NCBI RefSeq assembly: GCF_900103005.1
Contig: NZ_FMWL01000007.1
Coordinates: 1-64,000 of the forward strand
Direction of reading: 5' to 3'
DNA from: Acidaminobacter hydrogenoformans DSM 2784
Lineage (GTDB): Bacteria; Bacillota; Clostridia; Peptostreptococcales; Acidaminobacteraceae
DNA length: 64,000 nucleotides
The notes beneath the pieces were generated by a model. The model made no database searches and was not told the DNA's origin. It saw only the letters and a list, made by a program, of their open reading frames with translations. Each line of letters opens with the position of its first letter. Within the stretch, counting starts at the first letter, position 1. Position numbers and translations under genes: made by a program. Shown here in pieces: positions 50,558 through 59,019 of this stretch.

Positions 50558-51638
50558 ATTCTTTTGAGCTCCAGAAGAAATCCTTCATGTTCTCTGAGGT
50601 CCGGATCACGCCGGTTCGGCTCATAAAGTCGTGAAAGACTTCAAGGCCCTGAACCTGTTTGTCAAACCGCAGCTGCGGGTTAGACAGGTAAAGCCTTAAG
50701 TCCGCTTCAGAATAATCGTAAGCTTTGCTTAAAATGGCAATGGCTTCCTCAGGGGTTTCATTCATAAAGGTGATAGCCCCAGACAAAGCCTCTTCAAAAG
50801 CCTCATAAAGGGGTGTATTGTCGTAGACCCGCTGCGGGCAGATGCCGACAATAAAGGTAAAGGGGCCATTCATGATCGCTTCGCCGTCAATGAGGACTTT
50901 GTAGCCTTCTTGAGCCAGCTCCTGCTCAAGATAAGGCGGTGAAGTGAAATGCAGCTGAGTATTCGGACCGTTCATCATGGCCATCATGGCATCCGGGTGG
51001 GACATGGCCATGAGCTGGTTGTCAAAGGCTTTCGGATCCTTGAGGGTCTTTTCAGCATACATGGAAAGCAAAATGTGCTGGACGCTGCCGGGCTGGGGCA
51101 GGAGGATTCTATGCGCTGAGGTCAGATCGCGCAGGTCGTAGAGCTCCGGGTCTTTGGTCACCAGCGCCATGGGGCTTTCCGAAAGTCCGGTGATGATCCG
51201 CCAGTCCATGCCCCTGTCTTTGCCTATAAGGAACGGTGGGATGGCCACGAAGCCAATGTCCAGGTCCCCGGAGACCATGGCCTCGCGGATGGCGGCGGTG
51301 TTGCCAAGACGCTTGTACTCTACCGTGACATCCGCGAGGCCACGTTTGGCCAGGGCGCTTGAAAGCAGGTCCGTTGCCTTTAGGATCTCTACAGGTGCGT
51401 AGGCCAACCCAAATTGGTCAGCGATCACTAGTTTATTCGGGGACTGGGCCGGACCAGAATTTGCGGGTTTTTCAGCGTTGTTCTGATCAGCGGCGCATCC
51501 GGTCAGCAGTAGCGGTGACAGCACGGTGAGGAGGATGAGGAAGACTATTGGCAGCAAGTTTTTAGTGTGCAGATCCATACTATGGCGCTGCATCTTGTCA
51601 GCTTTTTTGGACTTGGCAGTTTGAATTCGTGAAAGCAT
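50547..51638 (-). CDS. ABC importer binding lipoprotein (SsuA/TauA/NMT1-like)
   Basis: Receptor of the importer (363 aa). Signal with lipobox LLTGC (about Cys48), a short linker, then an NMT1/SsuA fold (DQFGLAYAPVEILKATDLL, DIGFVAIPPFLIGKD). ATG 51638 with AAAGGA 9 nt upstream is chosen, although later Met codons would give a more usual signal length. The linker residues GPAQSPNK are encoded by a copy of the GGGGAC repeat (51437-51455). No sulfonate enzymes are nearby, so the ligand is unknown. Confidence 0.85.
   Translation of the reverse strand: MLSRIQTAKSKKADKMQRHSMDLHTKNLLPIVFLILLTVLSPLLLTGCAADQNNAEKPANSGPAQSPNKLVIADQFGLAYAPVEILKATDLLSSALAKRGLADVTVEYKRLGNTAAIREAMVSGDLDIGFVAIPPFLIGKDRGMDWRIITGLSESPMALVTKDPELYDLRDLTSAHRILLPQPGSVQHILLSMYAEKTLKDPKAFDNQLMAMSHPDAMMAMMNGPNTQLHFTSPPYLEQELAQEGYKVLIDGEAIMNGPFTFIVGICPQRVYDNTPLYEAFEEALSGAITFMNETPEEAIAILSKAYDYSEADLRLYLSNPQLRFDKQVQGLEVFHDFMSRTGVIRTSENMKDFFWSSKEYEN
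51437..51460. repeat. GGGGAC repeat core inside the lipoprotein gene
   Basis: TCGGGGACTGGGCCG (51437-51451) followed by GACCAGAAT matches the repeats at 54394-54449 over 15 exact nt and most of the flank. Here it is read in frame on the minus strand as part of the linker after the lipobox. Confidence 0.7.
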
Positions 51639-51643
51639 GCGGG

Positions 51644-52666
51644 TTAGTCCTTTCTAAGATCAAATGCGTTCGCGTTACTGAATTTCTCGCTATGCCACAG
51701 GACAGTTTCCAGAAGGCCTTGTTCAAAGGGGATACAAGGGAACCAGCCAAGGCATCGCTTAATTTTCGAATCGTCGACAGCGTACCTCCGGTCGTGACCG
51801 GGGCGGTCCGCGACATGGCGGATCAGGTCCTGTGGACGCTGACAAAGCTTAAGAATCTGCCGGACCACCTCGAGGTTAGTCTTTTCGCAGCCGCCGCTTA
51901 TGTTGTAGATCTCACCGGGCAACCCTTCAAATAAAATGGCGTCCAGGGCGCGGCAATGGTCTGAGACGTGGATCCAGTCGCGCAGATGGAGTCCGTCGCC
52001 ATAGAGGGGCAGCGGCTCTCTCCGTAGGGCCTTTTCGATCATTAGCGGAACCAGTTTTTCCGGATACTGACCGGGGCCGTAATTGTTGGTGCACCTGGAA
52101 AGGTTGACGGGCAGCCCGTAGGTCTGGGCATAGGCCAGGACGACGAGATCCCCTGCGGCTTTGGAGGCGGCATAGGGGTTGCTGGGCCGCAGCGGCGCTT
52201 CTTCAGAACGCTTCTCAGGCGCTTCAATGCTGCCGTAGACCTCGTCCGTTGAAATCTGCAGAAACTTGACGCCATCTCTATAGACTCTGCAGTTTGGATC
52301 TGCGGGGTTTGTTTTCCAGTAATTCTTGGCGGTGTCCAGCAGCACCTGGGTCCCAATGACGTTCGTAGTCATGAAGACGTCCGGCTCGGTCACGCTTCGA
52401 TCGACGTGAGACTCTGCCGCGAAGTTGACGACCTGGCTAATATCATAATCCTTGAAAAGCGCGCTCATGGCTTCGCGGTTTCGTATATCCTCCTGGACGA
52501 AGGTATAGCCTGGGTGGGCGCTGATATGAGCGAGATTTTCCTGGGATCCGGCATAGGTCAGCAGATCTGCGTTCAGAATCTGGATTTTGGGGTATTTCTT
52601 AAGCATCATGGCAATAAAATGACTGCCTATAAAGCCGGCGCCGCCGGTGACCAATAATGTTGTCAT
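51644..52666 (-). CDS. rfbB: dTDP-glucose 4,6-dehydratase
   Basis: Short-chain dehydrogenase/reductase of nucleotide-sugar metabolism (340 aa). NAD motif TGGAGFIGSH (7-16), AAESHVDRSV, STDEVYG, the catalytic YAASK in RPSNPYAASKAAGD, and NNYGPGQYPEKLVP. It converts dTDP-glucose to the 4-keto-6-deoxy sugar for surface polysaccharides. The partner genes rfbA, rfbC and rfbD are absent here, so it is an orphan. It may be cotranscribed with the importer genes 6 nt downstream. Confidence 0.92.
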   Translation of the reverse strand: MTTLLVTGGAGFIGSHFIAMMLKKYPKIQILNADLLTYAGSQENLAHISAHPGYTFVQEDIRNREAMSALFKDYDISQVVNFAAESHVDRSVTEPDVFMTTNVIGTQVLLDTAKNYWKTNPADPNCRVYRDGVKFLQISTDEVYGSIEAPEKRSEEAPLRPSNPYAASKAAGDLVVLAYAQTYGLPVNLSRCTNNYGPGQYPEKLVPLMIEKALRREPLPLYGDGLHLRDWIHVSDHCRALDAILFEGLPGEIYNISGGCEKTNLEVVRQILKLCQRPQDLIRHVADRPGHDRRYAVDDSKIKRCLGWFPCIPFEQGLLETVLWHSEKFSNANAFDLRKD

Positions 52667-52819
52667 GGGATGAGGCTCCTGTCTGCTTTGATGTGGTAAT
52701 GGATGTTTTGTCTTGGCTGATTTAAGTATACAGTATTTTGCCTCCGGACAGGAAGGATGAAGTCGTCATCACAACAAAAAATGCTGACTGCCGATGGTCA
52801 CATGAAAGGAGCCAAGATC

Positions 52820-53629
52820 ATGCACCTCCATCCTAATCTCCGCCGCAGCTCCAGACTTCTGGTTCTCGGTCTCAGTCTCCTTCTCCTGGTCCTGTTATTG
52901 ACGATCGCCGCTGCGGGCATCAGGGCACGCGTGATCATGAAAGTTTCTTCCTGGCAGCAGTACGCTGAGAGCCCCCTTAAGGAACTGGGTGTTCGGATTG
53001 ACCTGCCGACCGGTCAGGGCTGGTTTGACGACCTTTTGTTCTACCATGACGCAAGTGGCTTAAAGTCCGAGACAGGGGTGCCGCTGGACCTGTCGATCTA
53101 CTACAATTTTGGCGCGTTTGAAAAAGGTCGTTCATTGGTTTATACGCCTGGAAGCGGTTATTATGGGTCGTTTTACGGCGCTTATATTGTTACAGGCCCA
53201 GCTTTGCCCGCGCTGGACGCAAGATTTGTAGAGCGCGTGGCTGCCTATGACTATGAGACGCTGATTCTGAGGGCACTCGGACACCCGAGTCCTTTTGGAA
53301 CCTTTGAGGTGCTTGAGGCTGAAGTGGCGCCTGTCGAGCTGCTTATGGACATTGCTGACTGGACCCGTTATGAGGTGCAGATTCAAGTGCCTGGGGTCGC
53401 ACACATTAAAACTCAGTGGCGCCTCCACTACTGGCAGTTTGGAACCCCGCCGCCGCTGAGGGATTTGGAACCCTTTGAGCGTGCTGAGCTTCACGGGCGC
53501 CTTTATGTAAAAAGCTTTGAAGCAGAAGACATGCGGATCATAGTCTACATGCTTTGTGAATCCCCAGAAGTTTTGGAACGGCTTGACGAGAGGATTCGAT
53601 CAGAAGGGCGGCTTCAGATTAAGCCATAG
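52820..53629 (+). CDS. Hypothetical membrane-anchored protein
   Basis: No family recognised. From ATG 52820 (AAAGGAG 8 nt upstream) the protein is 269 aa: a basic start, one strong transmembrane segment (about 12-34) and an extracytoplasmic domain rich in Tyr, Trp and Phe with beta-type alternation (DLSIYYNFGAF, GSGYYGSFYGAYIVTGP, VAHIKTQWRLHYWQFG). The topology suggests a cell-surface or sensory role. It is divergent from rfbB and alone. Confidence 0.6.
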   Translation: MHLHPNLRRSSRLLVLGLSLLLLVLLLTIAAAGIRARVIMKVSSWQQYAESPLKELGVRIDLPTGQGWFDDLLFYHDASGLKSETGVPLDLSIYYNFGAFEKGRSLVYTPGSGYYGSFYGAYIVTGPALPALDARFVERVAAYDYETLILRALGHPSPFGTFEVLEAEVAPVELLMDIADWTRYEVQIQVPGVAHIKTQWRLHYWQFGTPPPLRDLEPFERAELHGRLYVKSFEAEDMRIIVYMLCESPEVLERLDERIRSEGRLQIKP

Positions 53630-53740
53630 CAGAGGTTGAAAACAAAAAATCATTTTTAGAGTGTGACATAGGGCACACTTGTTTGAACCAGCCTTCCCTT
53701 ATAATAAATCAAGACAGTGTAATCTGAGGAGGGCTTTATC

Positions 53741-54382
53741 TTGAAAACATTACGTATGATCATTCAGTATTTATTTTTGGCGGCCTTCGCCTTTTTAGTC
53801 AGTCAGGGGAAGATGACACTGTGGCTTGGCGTTTTCGCCGTGGGTCTGGTGCTGTCTTTTGTATTTGGGCGTGGCTACTGCGGCTATGTTTGTCCTATGA
53901 ATGCGGTCATGAGGCCGGCCCAGTGGATTTCAAAAAAGCTGGGTCTTCAGCGCACCCAAGCACCAAAATGGCTTGGAAGCAAAATTTTCCCCTGGGCATT
54001 CATCATCCTGACTTTGGGGCTCATGCTGGGCGGCAAGCGCGTCCTTCATGTACAGCTGCCGGTCCTTGCAGTTCTACTTGGCATAGCCTTTGTGATGACG
54101 CTCTTTTACAAGCCAGAGATATTTCATAACCGTGTGTGTCCTTTTGGCGCAGTACTGAGCTTGACCGGCCGCTATGCGTTCAATAGTGAGGGTGTCGACG
54201 CGGATGCCTGCATTGGCTGTAAGCTCTGCGAAAAAGCATGTACTACACAAGCTATTCAGGTTGAACCAGGGACTAAAAAGGCTATCGTCACCCCGGCACT
54301 GTGTCATCAATGCAGAGCATGTGAAGACGTATGTCCAAAGGATGCGATCCACTATGGGCGGGCTGTCAAAGTATATTCGTAA
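53741..54382 (+). CDS. Membrane 4Fe-4S protein of the NapH/YccM type
   Basis: A 213-aa membrane electron-transfer protein. Four hydrophobic segments carry a GYCGYVCPMNA loop and, later, VCPFGA, the Cys motifs seen in NapH-like proteins. The C-terminal domain has two ferredoxin motifs, CIGCKLCEKACTTQAI and CHQCRACEDVCPKDAI. It probably passes electrons between quinol or flavin partners, which are not encoded next to it. TTG start, 7 nt after GAGGAGGG. Confidence 0.88.
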   Translation: MKTLRMIIQYLFLAAFAFLVSQGKMTLWLGVFAVGLVLSFVFGRGYCGYVCPMNAVMRPAQWISKKLGLQRTQAPKWLGSKIFPWAFIILTLGLMLGGKRVLHVQLPVLAVLLGIAFVMTLFYKPEIFHNRVCPFGAVLSLTGRYAFNSEGVDADACIGCKLCEKACTTQAIQVEPGTKKAIVTPALCHQCRACEDVCPKDAIHYGRAVKVYS

Positions 54383-54393
54383 AGTCGGTGTGT

Positions 54394-54449
54394 TGGTTGG
54401 GGACTGGGCCCGACCGAATGTCTGGTCGGGGACTGGGCCGCACCGAATG
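54394..54449. repeat. Tandem pair of GGGGAC repeats
   Basis: Two 27-nt copies, TGGTTGGGGACTGGGCCCGA... (54394-54420) and TGGTCGGGGACTGGGCCGCA... (54423-54449), both ending ACCGAATG, spaced 29 nt apart. Each can pair GGT with ACC around the core. They follow the ferredoxin gene by 11 nt. Confidence 0.8.
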
Positions 54450-54464
54450 AATTTGAAATATTAA

Positions 54465-54495
54465 AGGGAGCTTCTATTATCAGAAGGCTCTCTTT
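54465..54495 (+). terminator. Terminator before the prpF island
   Basis: GGGAGCTTCT (54466-54475) pairs with AGAAGGCTCTC (about 54482-54492) with a bulge, followed by TTTTT. The rest of the 288-nt gap is AT-rich and includes GAAATATTTC, with no clear promoter. Confidence 0.65.
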
Positions 54496-54670
54496 TTATG
54501 TTTAATAAGCATAGCTTACATACATTATAGGCATTGGTAATTGTAATGCGATATCAATATAATTCAATTAAGAAAAATAGTCGAAATATTTCAAAAACAG
54601 AAATAGATTTGATTATATGTCATTGAACATTACATTCATGTATAAAATTTTGAATAGTGAGGTGATTTGA

Positions 54671-55804
54671 ATGCAAAAGGAAATACCTTGTGTCATATTT
54701 CGGGGTGGCACAAGTAAAGGTGTATTTTTTCAAGAAGAACTCATTCCACCTCCTGGGGCAGAAAGAGATGCGCTTCTGCTCAAAGTCATGGGCAGTCCCG
54801 ATTTGCGTCAAATAGACGGTTTGGGAGGTGCCACATCAACAACAAGCAAAGTAGCGATCATTAAATCATCAGAGCATGAAGGCGCGGATGTAGATTATAC
54901 GTTTGCTCAAGTATCCATAGATAAGCCGATTGTTGATTATAAAGCCAACTGCGGCAACATTTCAGCGGCTGTTGGGCCTTATGCAATCGAAATGGGGTTT
55001 GTTGAGCCACAGGAAAATGAGACAGTCGTCAGGATCTACAATACCAACACAAAGAAAATTATCTACTCCTATGTAAAAACGCCAAAAAGAGAAGTTGCCT
55101 ACGAAGGAGACTTTATAATTGCTGGTGTTCCAGGCACGGCTTCGCCAGTAATACTGAAATTTAATAATCCAAGTGGATCTGTAACTGGAGCTTTGCTGCC
55201 AACTGGCAATGTTGTAGATGCTATCGAAATTGAAGGATTAGGAACAATAGAAATCTCCATTGTAGATGTAGCAAATCCCTTGGTTTTCGTAAAGGCAGAA
55301 GATATAGGCCTTGAAGGGACGGAACTGCCTGACTACATAGACAGCAACCAAGACATGTTAAGAATTTTGGAACAAATAAGAGGAAAAGCAGCGGTCGTTT
55401 TAGGCTTTGTAGATTCTTGGCAGGATGCCGCAGCAAAGTCACCAGCAGTTCCCAAAATGACGGTGGTCACCTCTCCAAAGACGTGCAAAACGGTTAATGG
55501 GGAAGTGATTCAATCAGACCAGGCAGATTTATGCGGCAGAATGATGTCCATGCAAAAAACCCATAAAACCTATGCACTGACAGGGGCATTATGTACTGCA
55601 TCAGCAGCAATAATTCCAGGTTCAGTCGTGAATAAAGTTATCAGGGGTTCTTTTGACCCAGAAAAAATCAGATTATTTCATCCAGGTGGTATAATGCAAG
55701 TTGGAGTAGAAAAAAAGCATTCAAATGATGACAATTTTGATGTTGTATCCGCTTGGGGTTACAGGACTGCAAGGTTAATTATGAAAGGCGTAGTATACTA
55801 TTAA
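54671..55804 (+). CDS. prpF: PrpF family isomerase (aconitate/methylaconitate/oxalomesaconate type)
   Basis: Cofactor-independent isomerase (377 aa) of two alternating alpha/beta halves. It begins IPCVIFRGGTSKGVFF and has GLGGATSTTSKVA, ANCGNISAAVGPYA (the first catalytic Cys region) and RMMSMQKTHKTYALTGALC, all typical of PrpF. Family members move the double bond or flip cis/trans in 2-methylaconitate, aconitate or 4-oxalomesaconate. Directly before a TTT transporter and near citDEF, a role on trans-aconitate or a related acid is likely. GAGGTG precedes the ATG. Confidence 0.9.
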   Translation: MQKEIPCVIFRGGTSKGVFFQEELIPPPGAERDALLLKVMGSPDLRQIDGLGGATSTTSKVAIIKSSEHEGADVDYTFAQVSIDKPIVDYKANCGNISAAVGPYAIEMGFVEPQENETVVRIYNTNTKKIIYSYVKTPKREVAYEGDFIIAGVPGTASPVILKFNNPSGSVTGALLPTGNVVDAIEIEGLGTIEISIVDVANPLVFVKAEDIGLEGTELPDYIDSNQDMLRILEQIRGKAAVVLGFVDSWQDAAAKSPAVPKMTVVTSPKTCKTVNGEVIQSDQADLCGRMMSMQKTHKTYALTGALCTASAAIIPGSVVNKVIRGSFDPEKIRLFHPGGIMQVGVEKKHSNDDNFDVVSAWGYRTARLIMKGVVYY

Positions 55805-55823
55805 AAATTAGGGAGGATTTGAA

Positions 55824-56843
55824 ATGATGAAAAAGAAATGGCTGTCACTCGCGCTCAGCGCAATTGTATTACTTTCATTTGCAGCATGTGGACAAGAGGC
55901 TCCAAGTTCAAGTGAACCAGCAGAACAGACAGTAAAAACAGATTTTCCAAAACGTCCGGTTGAAATGGTCATACCATTTGGTGCTGGCGGAGCCAGCGAT
56001 ATCTTCGCAAGACAATATGCTCAAATTGCCGAAAAGTATTTAGGTAAACCAATCACTGCTGTAAACAAGGGCGGTGCAGGTACGATTGAAGGTATGTCAT
56101 ATGCGCATGCCGCGCCAGCAGATGGTTACACAATTCTTGAGATCACCCCTTCGTTACTTATAGTTGAGGCCCAAGGGAAATCGGATATCAAGTTCCGGGA
56201 GGAATTCGAGCCGCTGTTGAAGGTTCAATCAGACGTAGTCGCTTTTGGTGTCTCCTCTAAAAGTGAATTCCAAACGATTGATGAACTCTTGGAATTTGCT
56301 AAAGCTAATCCAAAAATTCTAAAAATTGGCGGGCTTTCACCAGGTGGCCTTGATGACTATATCGCAAACGGCTTTGCACTTGAAGCTGGCATTGAATGGA
56401 CTTATGTACCGTATAAATCTGGTTCTGAGTTAAAAGCTGCGGTGCTTGGCGGTGAGCTTGATGTCTACCAGGATAAGTTGATTTCATTTCTTCCTTTGGT
56501 TGAGTCCGGCGACATCCGTCCATTGGTTGTATTGAATGATACAAAGCTGGAGATGGTCCCTGCTTTAAAAGATGTGCCTTCTTCAGTAGAAAAAGGGATA
56601 GACTTTGTTCAAGGATCTTGGCGTGGATTTGCGATTAAAAAAGGTGTACCTGAAGAAGTTAAGGCGATCTTGATTGACGTCCTTCAGAAGTCATATGACG
56701 ACGAAGCGTATAAAGCCATGGAAGAACAGGAAATGACTAATGTGCGCCCAGGATACATGAAAGCTGAAGACTATGGGAAGTCCTGGGATGAGGAATATGA
56801 AGGTTACGTTGAAGTATTCAAAGCAATGGGTATCATTCAATAA
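55824..56843 (+). CDS. tctC: TTT solute-binding lipoprotein, copy 3 (TctC family)
   Basis: Receptor of a third TTT transporter (339 aa), lipobox FAAC, then PKRPVEMVIPFGAGGASDIFAR, VNKGGAGTIEGMSYAH and DGYTILEITPS. It is clearly a different lineage from copies 1 and 2, with little identity outside the fold motifs. ATG 55824 after AGGGAGG. It follows prpF by 19 nt, so isomerase and transporter share a message. Confidence 0.92.
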   Translation: MMKKKWLSLALSAIVLLSFAACGQEAPSSSEPAEQTVKTDFPKRPVEMVIPFGAGGASDIFARQYAQIAEKYLGKPITAVNKGGAGTIEGMSYAHAAPADGYTILEITPSLLIVEAQGKSDIKFREEFEPLLKVQSDVVAFGVSSKSEFQTIDELLEFAKANPKILKIGGLSPGGLDDYIANGFALEAGIEWTYVPYKSGSELKAAVLGGELDVYQDKLISFLPLVESGDIRPLVVLNDTKLEMVPALKDVPSSVEKGIDFVQGSWRGFAIKKGVPEEVKAILIDVLQKSYDDEAYKAMEEQEMTNVRPGYMKAEDYGKSWDEEYEGYVEVFKAMGIIQ

Positions 56844-56864
56844 TGTCTAAATAGCCCCTTTAAC

Positions 56865-56901
56865 ACACCACACTGGCTCGTCCGTTAAACTAGTGTGGTG
56901 T
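56865..56901 (+). promoter_or_regulatory. Stem-loop after tctC-3
   Basis: ACACCACACT (56865-56874) pairs with AGTGTGGTGT (56892-56901), followed by GATTTTAC. It lies in the 120-nt gap to tctB-3 and matches the position of the stem-loops in the other TTT operons. Confidence 0.65.
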
Positions 56902-56963
56902 GATTTTACAAACGAGAAATGCTTTAGTTTTAAACCGCTTTAATTAAGGAGGCGATATGCGAT

Positions 56964-57443
56964 ATGGAAATAATCTTTAACGTTATTATAGCGATCTTTA
57001 TGATAGCCTATTTATTCTTGGCAGCCCAGTTTAATGTAACAACGGTGACCGGTGACATTGTTGGTGCTGGTGGTTATCCTAAAGTGCTGGCAATATTGGG
57101 ACTCTTACTGCTTCTTATCATTTCTTTCAATGTCATGAAAAACAAAAACACAATAAGGATCCCTATGCTCGACTTAAAGTCGAAGGATGGGAAAGCTGTC
57201 CTTCTAAATGTTGTAATGCTTACGGGCTATTTAATCATGATGAATACTATTGGATTTCTGCTCTCGACGCCACTGTATCTTTTTGGCAGCACAAGATTAA
57301 TGGGTTACAAAAAATATGTACCATTATTGATTTATACAGCAATTTTAAGCACGGTTCTTGTAGTGATCTTTGGAAAAGTATTTTATGTACCACTTCCAAG
57401 AGGTATTGGGATTTTCAGAGAACTTAGCTATAGTTTCTACTAA
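56964..57443 (+). CDS. tctB: TTT small membrane subunit, copy 3 (TctB family)
   Basis: Four-helix small subunit (159 aa) without the long polar tail of copies 1 and 2. Helix 1 is IIFNVIIAIFMIAYLFLAAQF and the end is PLPRGIGIFRELSY, common in TctB. ATG 56964 after AAGGAGG. It is 17 nt from tctA-3. Confidence 0.85.
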   Translation: MEIIFNVIIAIFMIAYLFLAAQFNVTTVTGDIVGAGGYPKVLAILGLLLLLIISFNVMKNKNTIRIPMLDLKSKDGKAVLLNVVMLTGYLIMMNTIGFLLSTPLYLFGSTRLMGYKKYVPLLIYTAILSTVLVVIFGKVFYVPLPRGIGIFRELSYSFY

Positions 57444-57460
57444 AAGAGAGGTGAAGACAA

Positions 57461-58960
57461 TTGGATATTATGATTCAATCCGTAGTCGAAGTGATGCAGC
57501 CCTTAAATCTAATTTTGGTAATAATTGGGACAATTTTTGGAATGGTGTGCGGTTCTCTCCCAGGTCTAAGTTCCTCAATGGCGATCATACTCGTGCTTCC
57601 TTTTACATATTCAATGGAACCTGTTACAGGCATTCTGCTGCTTATTGCAGTTTATGTTGGCGGTGCATGTGGAGGGTCAATCTCAGCCATTCTGCTCAAA
57701 ACGCCGGGAACGCCTGAAGCCGTAGCGACAACTTTTGATGGATACCCTATGGCAATGAAAGGTGACGCAGGTCTGGCACTTGGACTAGCCGTTTCAGCAT
57801 CATCGTTTGGAACCATTTTTTCTGCCTTTGTAATGTTGTTTACCGCCCCTTTGCTTGCGGTGCTTGCACTCAAATTCCAAAGTGCCGAATATTTTGCCCT
57901 GGGTCTTGTGGGTTTAAGCTGTATCACAAGCCTTGGAGCGAAAAATCAATTAAAAGCTATTGTTTCTGTTATCTTGGGACTTATGTTTGCCACCATTGGT
58001 ATTGACCCAATCAATGGTGCTGAGCGGTTCACTTTTGGAGAACCGTTTTTAATGAATGGGATCAATTATATTGCTGTAATGATTGGTGCTTTTGCAGTTG
58101 CTGAAGTCTATAAGAATGTGGAAGAATTGTCGCATAGGGATACTTCAACAATAACAAACGCAAAAGTTTCGTTGGTTCTAATGAAATTTAAAGACATGTT
58201 AAAAATGTGGTCAACCTTTTTGAAGTCTTCAATCATAGGTACCATCATTGGAATAATTCCAGCTGCCGGCGGTTCCATAGCATCTCTTATTGCCTATGGT
58301 GAAGCTGTCCGGTCCAGCAAAGAACCTGAAGAATTCGGCAAAGGGAAGCCTGAAGGGATCATAGCACCTGAAGCTTCAAATAACGCTGCTGTCGGTGGGA
58401 GTATGGTACCTACCATGGTTCTGGGCATACCAGGCAGTCCAACCGCCGCTGTCATTATGGCTGCATTTATGATTTTGGGACTTCGACCAGGCCCGCTTTT
58501 AATTAGAGATCAGCCGCTTTTGTTAAATTCAATCTTCATTGGTCTAATAATCGCCTCAATTCTACTTTTTGTTGGTGGGCGTTTTGTAACGAGGGAGTTT
58601 GCAAGAATTTTAAAGCTGCCTTACCCTATGCTTGGCACTTTAATAGTAGCGCTTGGCGTTGTGGGCGCTTACTCACTGCAGAATAGCTTCTATGACGTCG
58701 TGATCATGTTTGCATTTGGTTTTGTAGGCTACTTCTTTCACAAGTTTCAATACTCAAGCTCCGCATTTATTTTGGGCTTGATCTTGGGTGGGATTATTGA
58801 AAATTCCTTGAGAAAGCAGATTGTCATTGGCAATGGCACATGGACCGGTTTCCTGAACAGACCTTTGGCTTTGCTGATTCTTGCCATTGCGTTAATTACA
58901 TTTATGTCACCTCTGATTACCAATTTGAGAAGAAAAGCAAAATCAGCATTCCAAAATTGA
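57461..58960 (+). CDS. tctA: TTT large membrane subunit, copy 3 (TctA family)
   Basis: Large permease (499 aa): GSLPGLSSSMAIILVLPFTY, GGSISAILLKTPGTPEAVAT and GIIPAAGGSIASLIAYGE, APEASNNAAVGGSMVPTM. TTG start at 57461 with AGAGAGGTG upstream. The operon prpF-tctCBA ends at the hairpin that follows. Confidence 0.93.
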   Translation: MDIMIQSVVEVMQPLNLILVIIGTIFGMVCGSLPGLSSSMAIILVLPFTYSMEPVTGILLLIAVYVGGACGGSISAILLKTPGTPEAVATTFDGYPMAMKGDAGLALGLAVSASSFGTIFSAFVMLFTAPLLAVLALKFQSAEYFALGLVGLSCITSLGAKNQLKAIVSVILGLMFATIGIDPINGAERFTFGEPFLMNGINYIAVMIGAFAVAEVYKNVEELSHRDTSTITNAKVSLVLMKFKDMLKMWSTFLKSSIIGTIIGIIPAAGGSIASLIAYGEAVRSSKEPEEFGKGKPEGIIAPEASNNAAVGGSMVPTMVLGIPGSPTAAVIMAAFMILGLRPGPLLIRDQPLLLNSIFIGLIIASILLFVGGRFVTREFARILKLPYPMLGTLIVALGVVGAYSLQNSFYDVVIMFAFGFVGYFFHKFQYSSSAFILGLILGGIIENSLRKQIVIGNGTWTGFLNRPLALLILAIALITFMSPLITNLRRKAKSAFQN

Positions 58961-58968
58961 TTAAACAA

Positions 58969-59005
58969 AAGGGCGACCCGCATTAACACATTGAGGGTCG
59001 CCCTT
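58969..59005. terminator. Hairpin between tctA-3 and the lysR gene
   Basis: AAGGGCGACCC (58969-58979) pairs with GGGTCGCCCTT (58995-59005). It has A-rich flank on one side and GCTTTATTG on the other and lies between convergent genes. Confidence 0.75.
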
Positions 59006-59019
59006 AGCTTTATTGAGTT

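Noticed and set aside
49064-52799. Shared 12-mer CTGCCGATGGT at 49.06 and 52.79 kb
   Set aside because: Matches of this length are expected by chance in 64 kb, and the second copy lacks the GGGGAC core and any palindrome.
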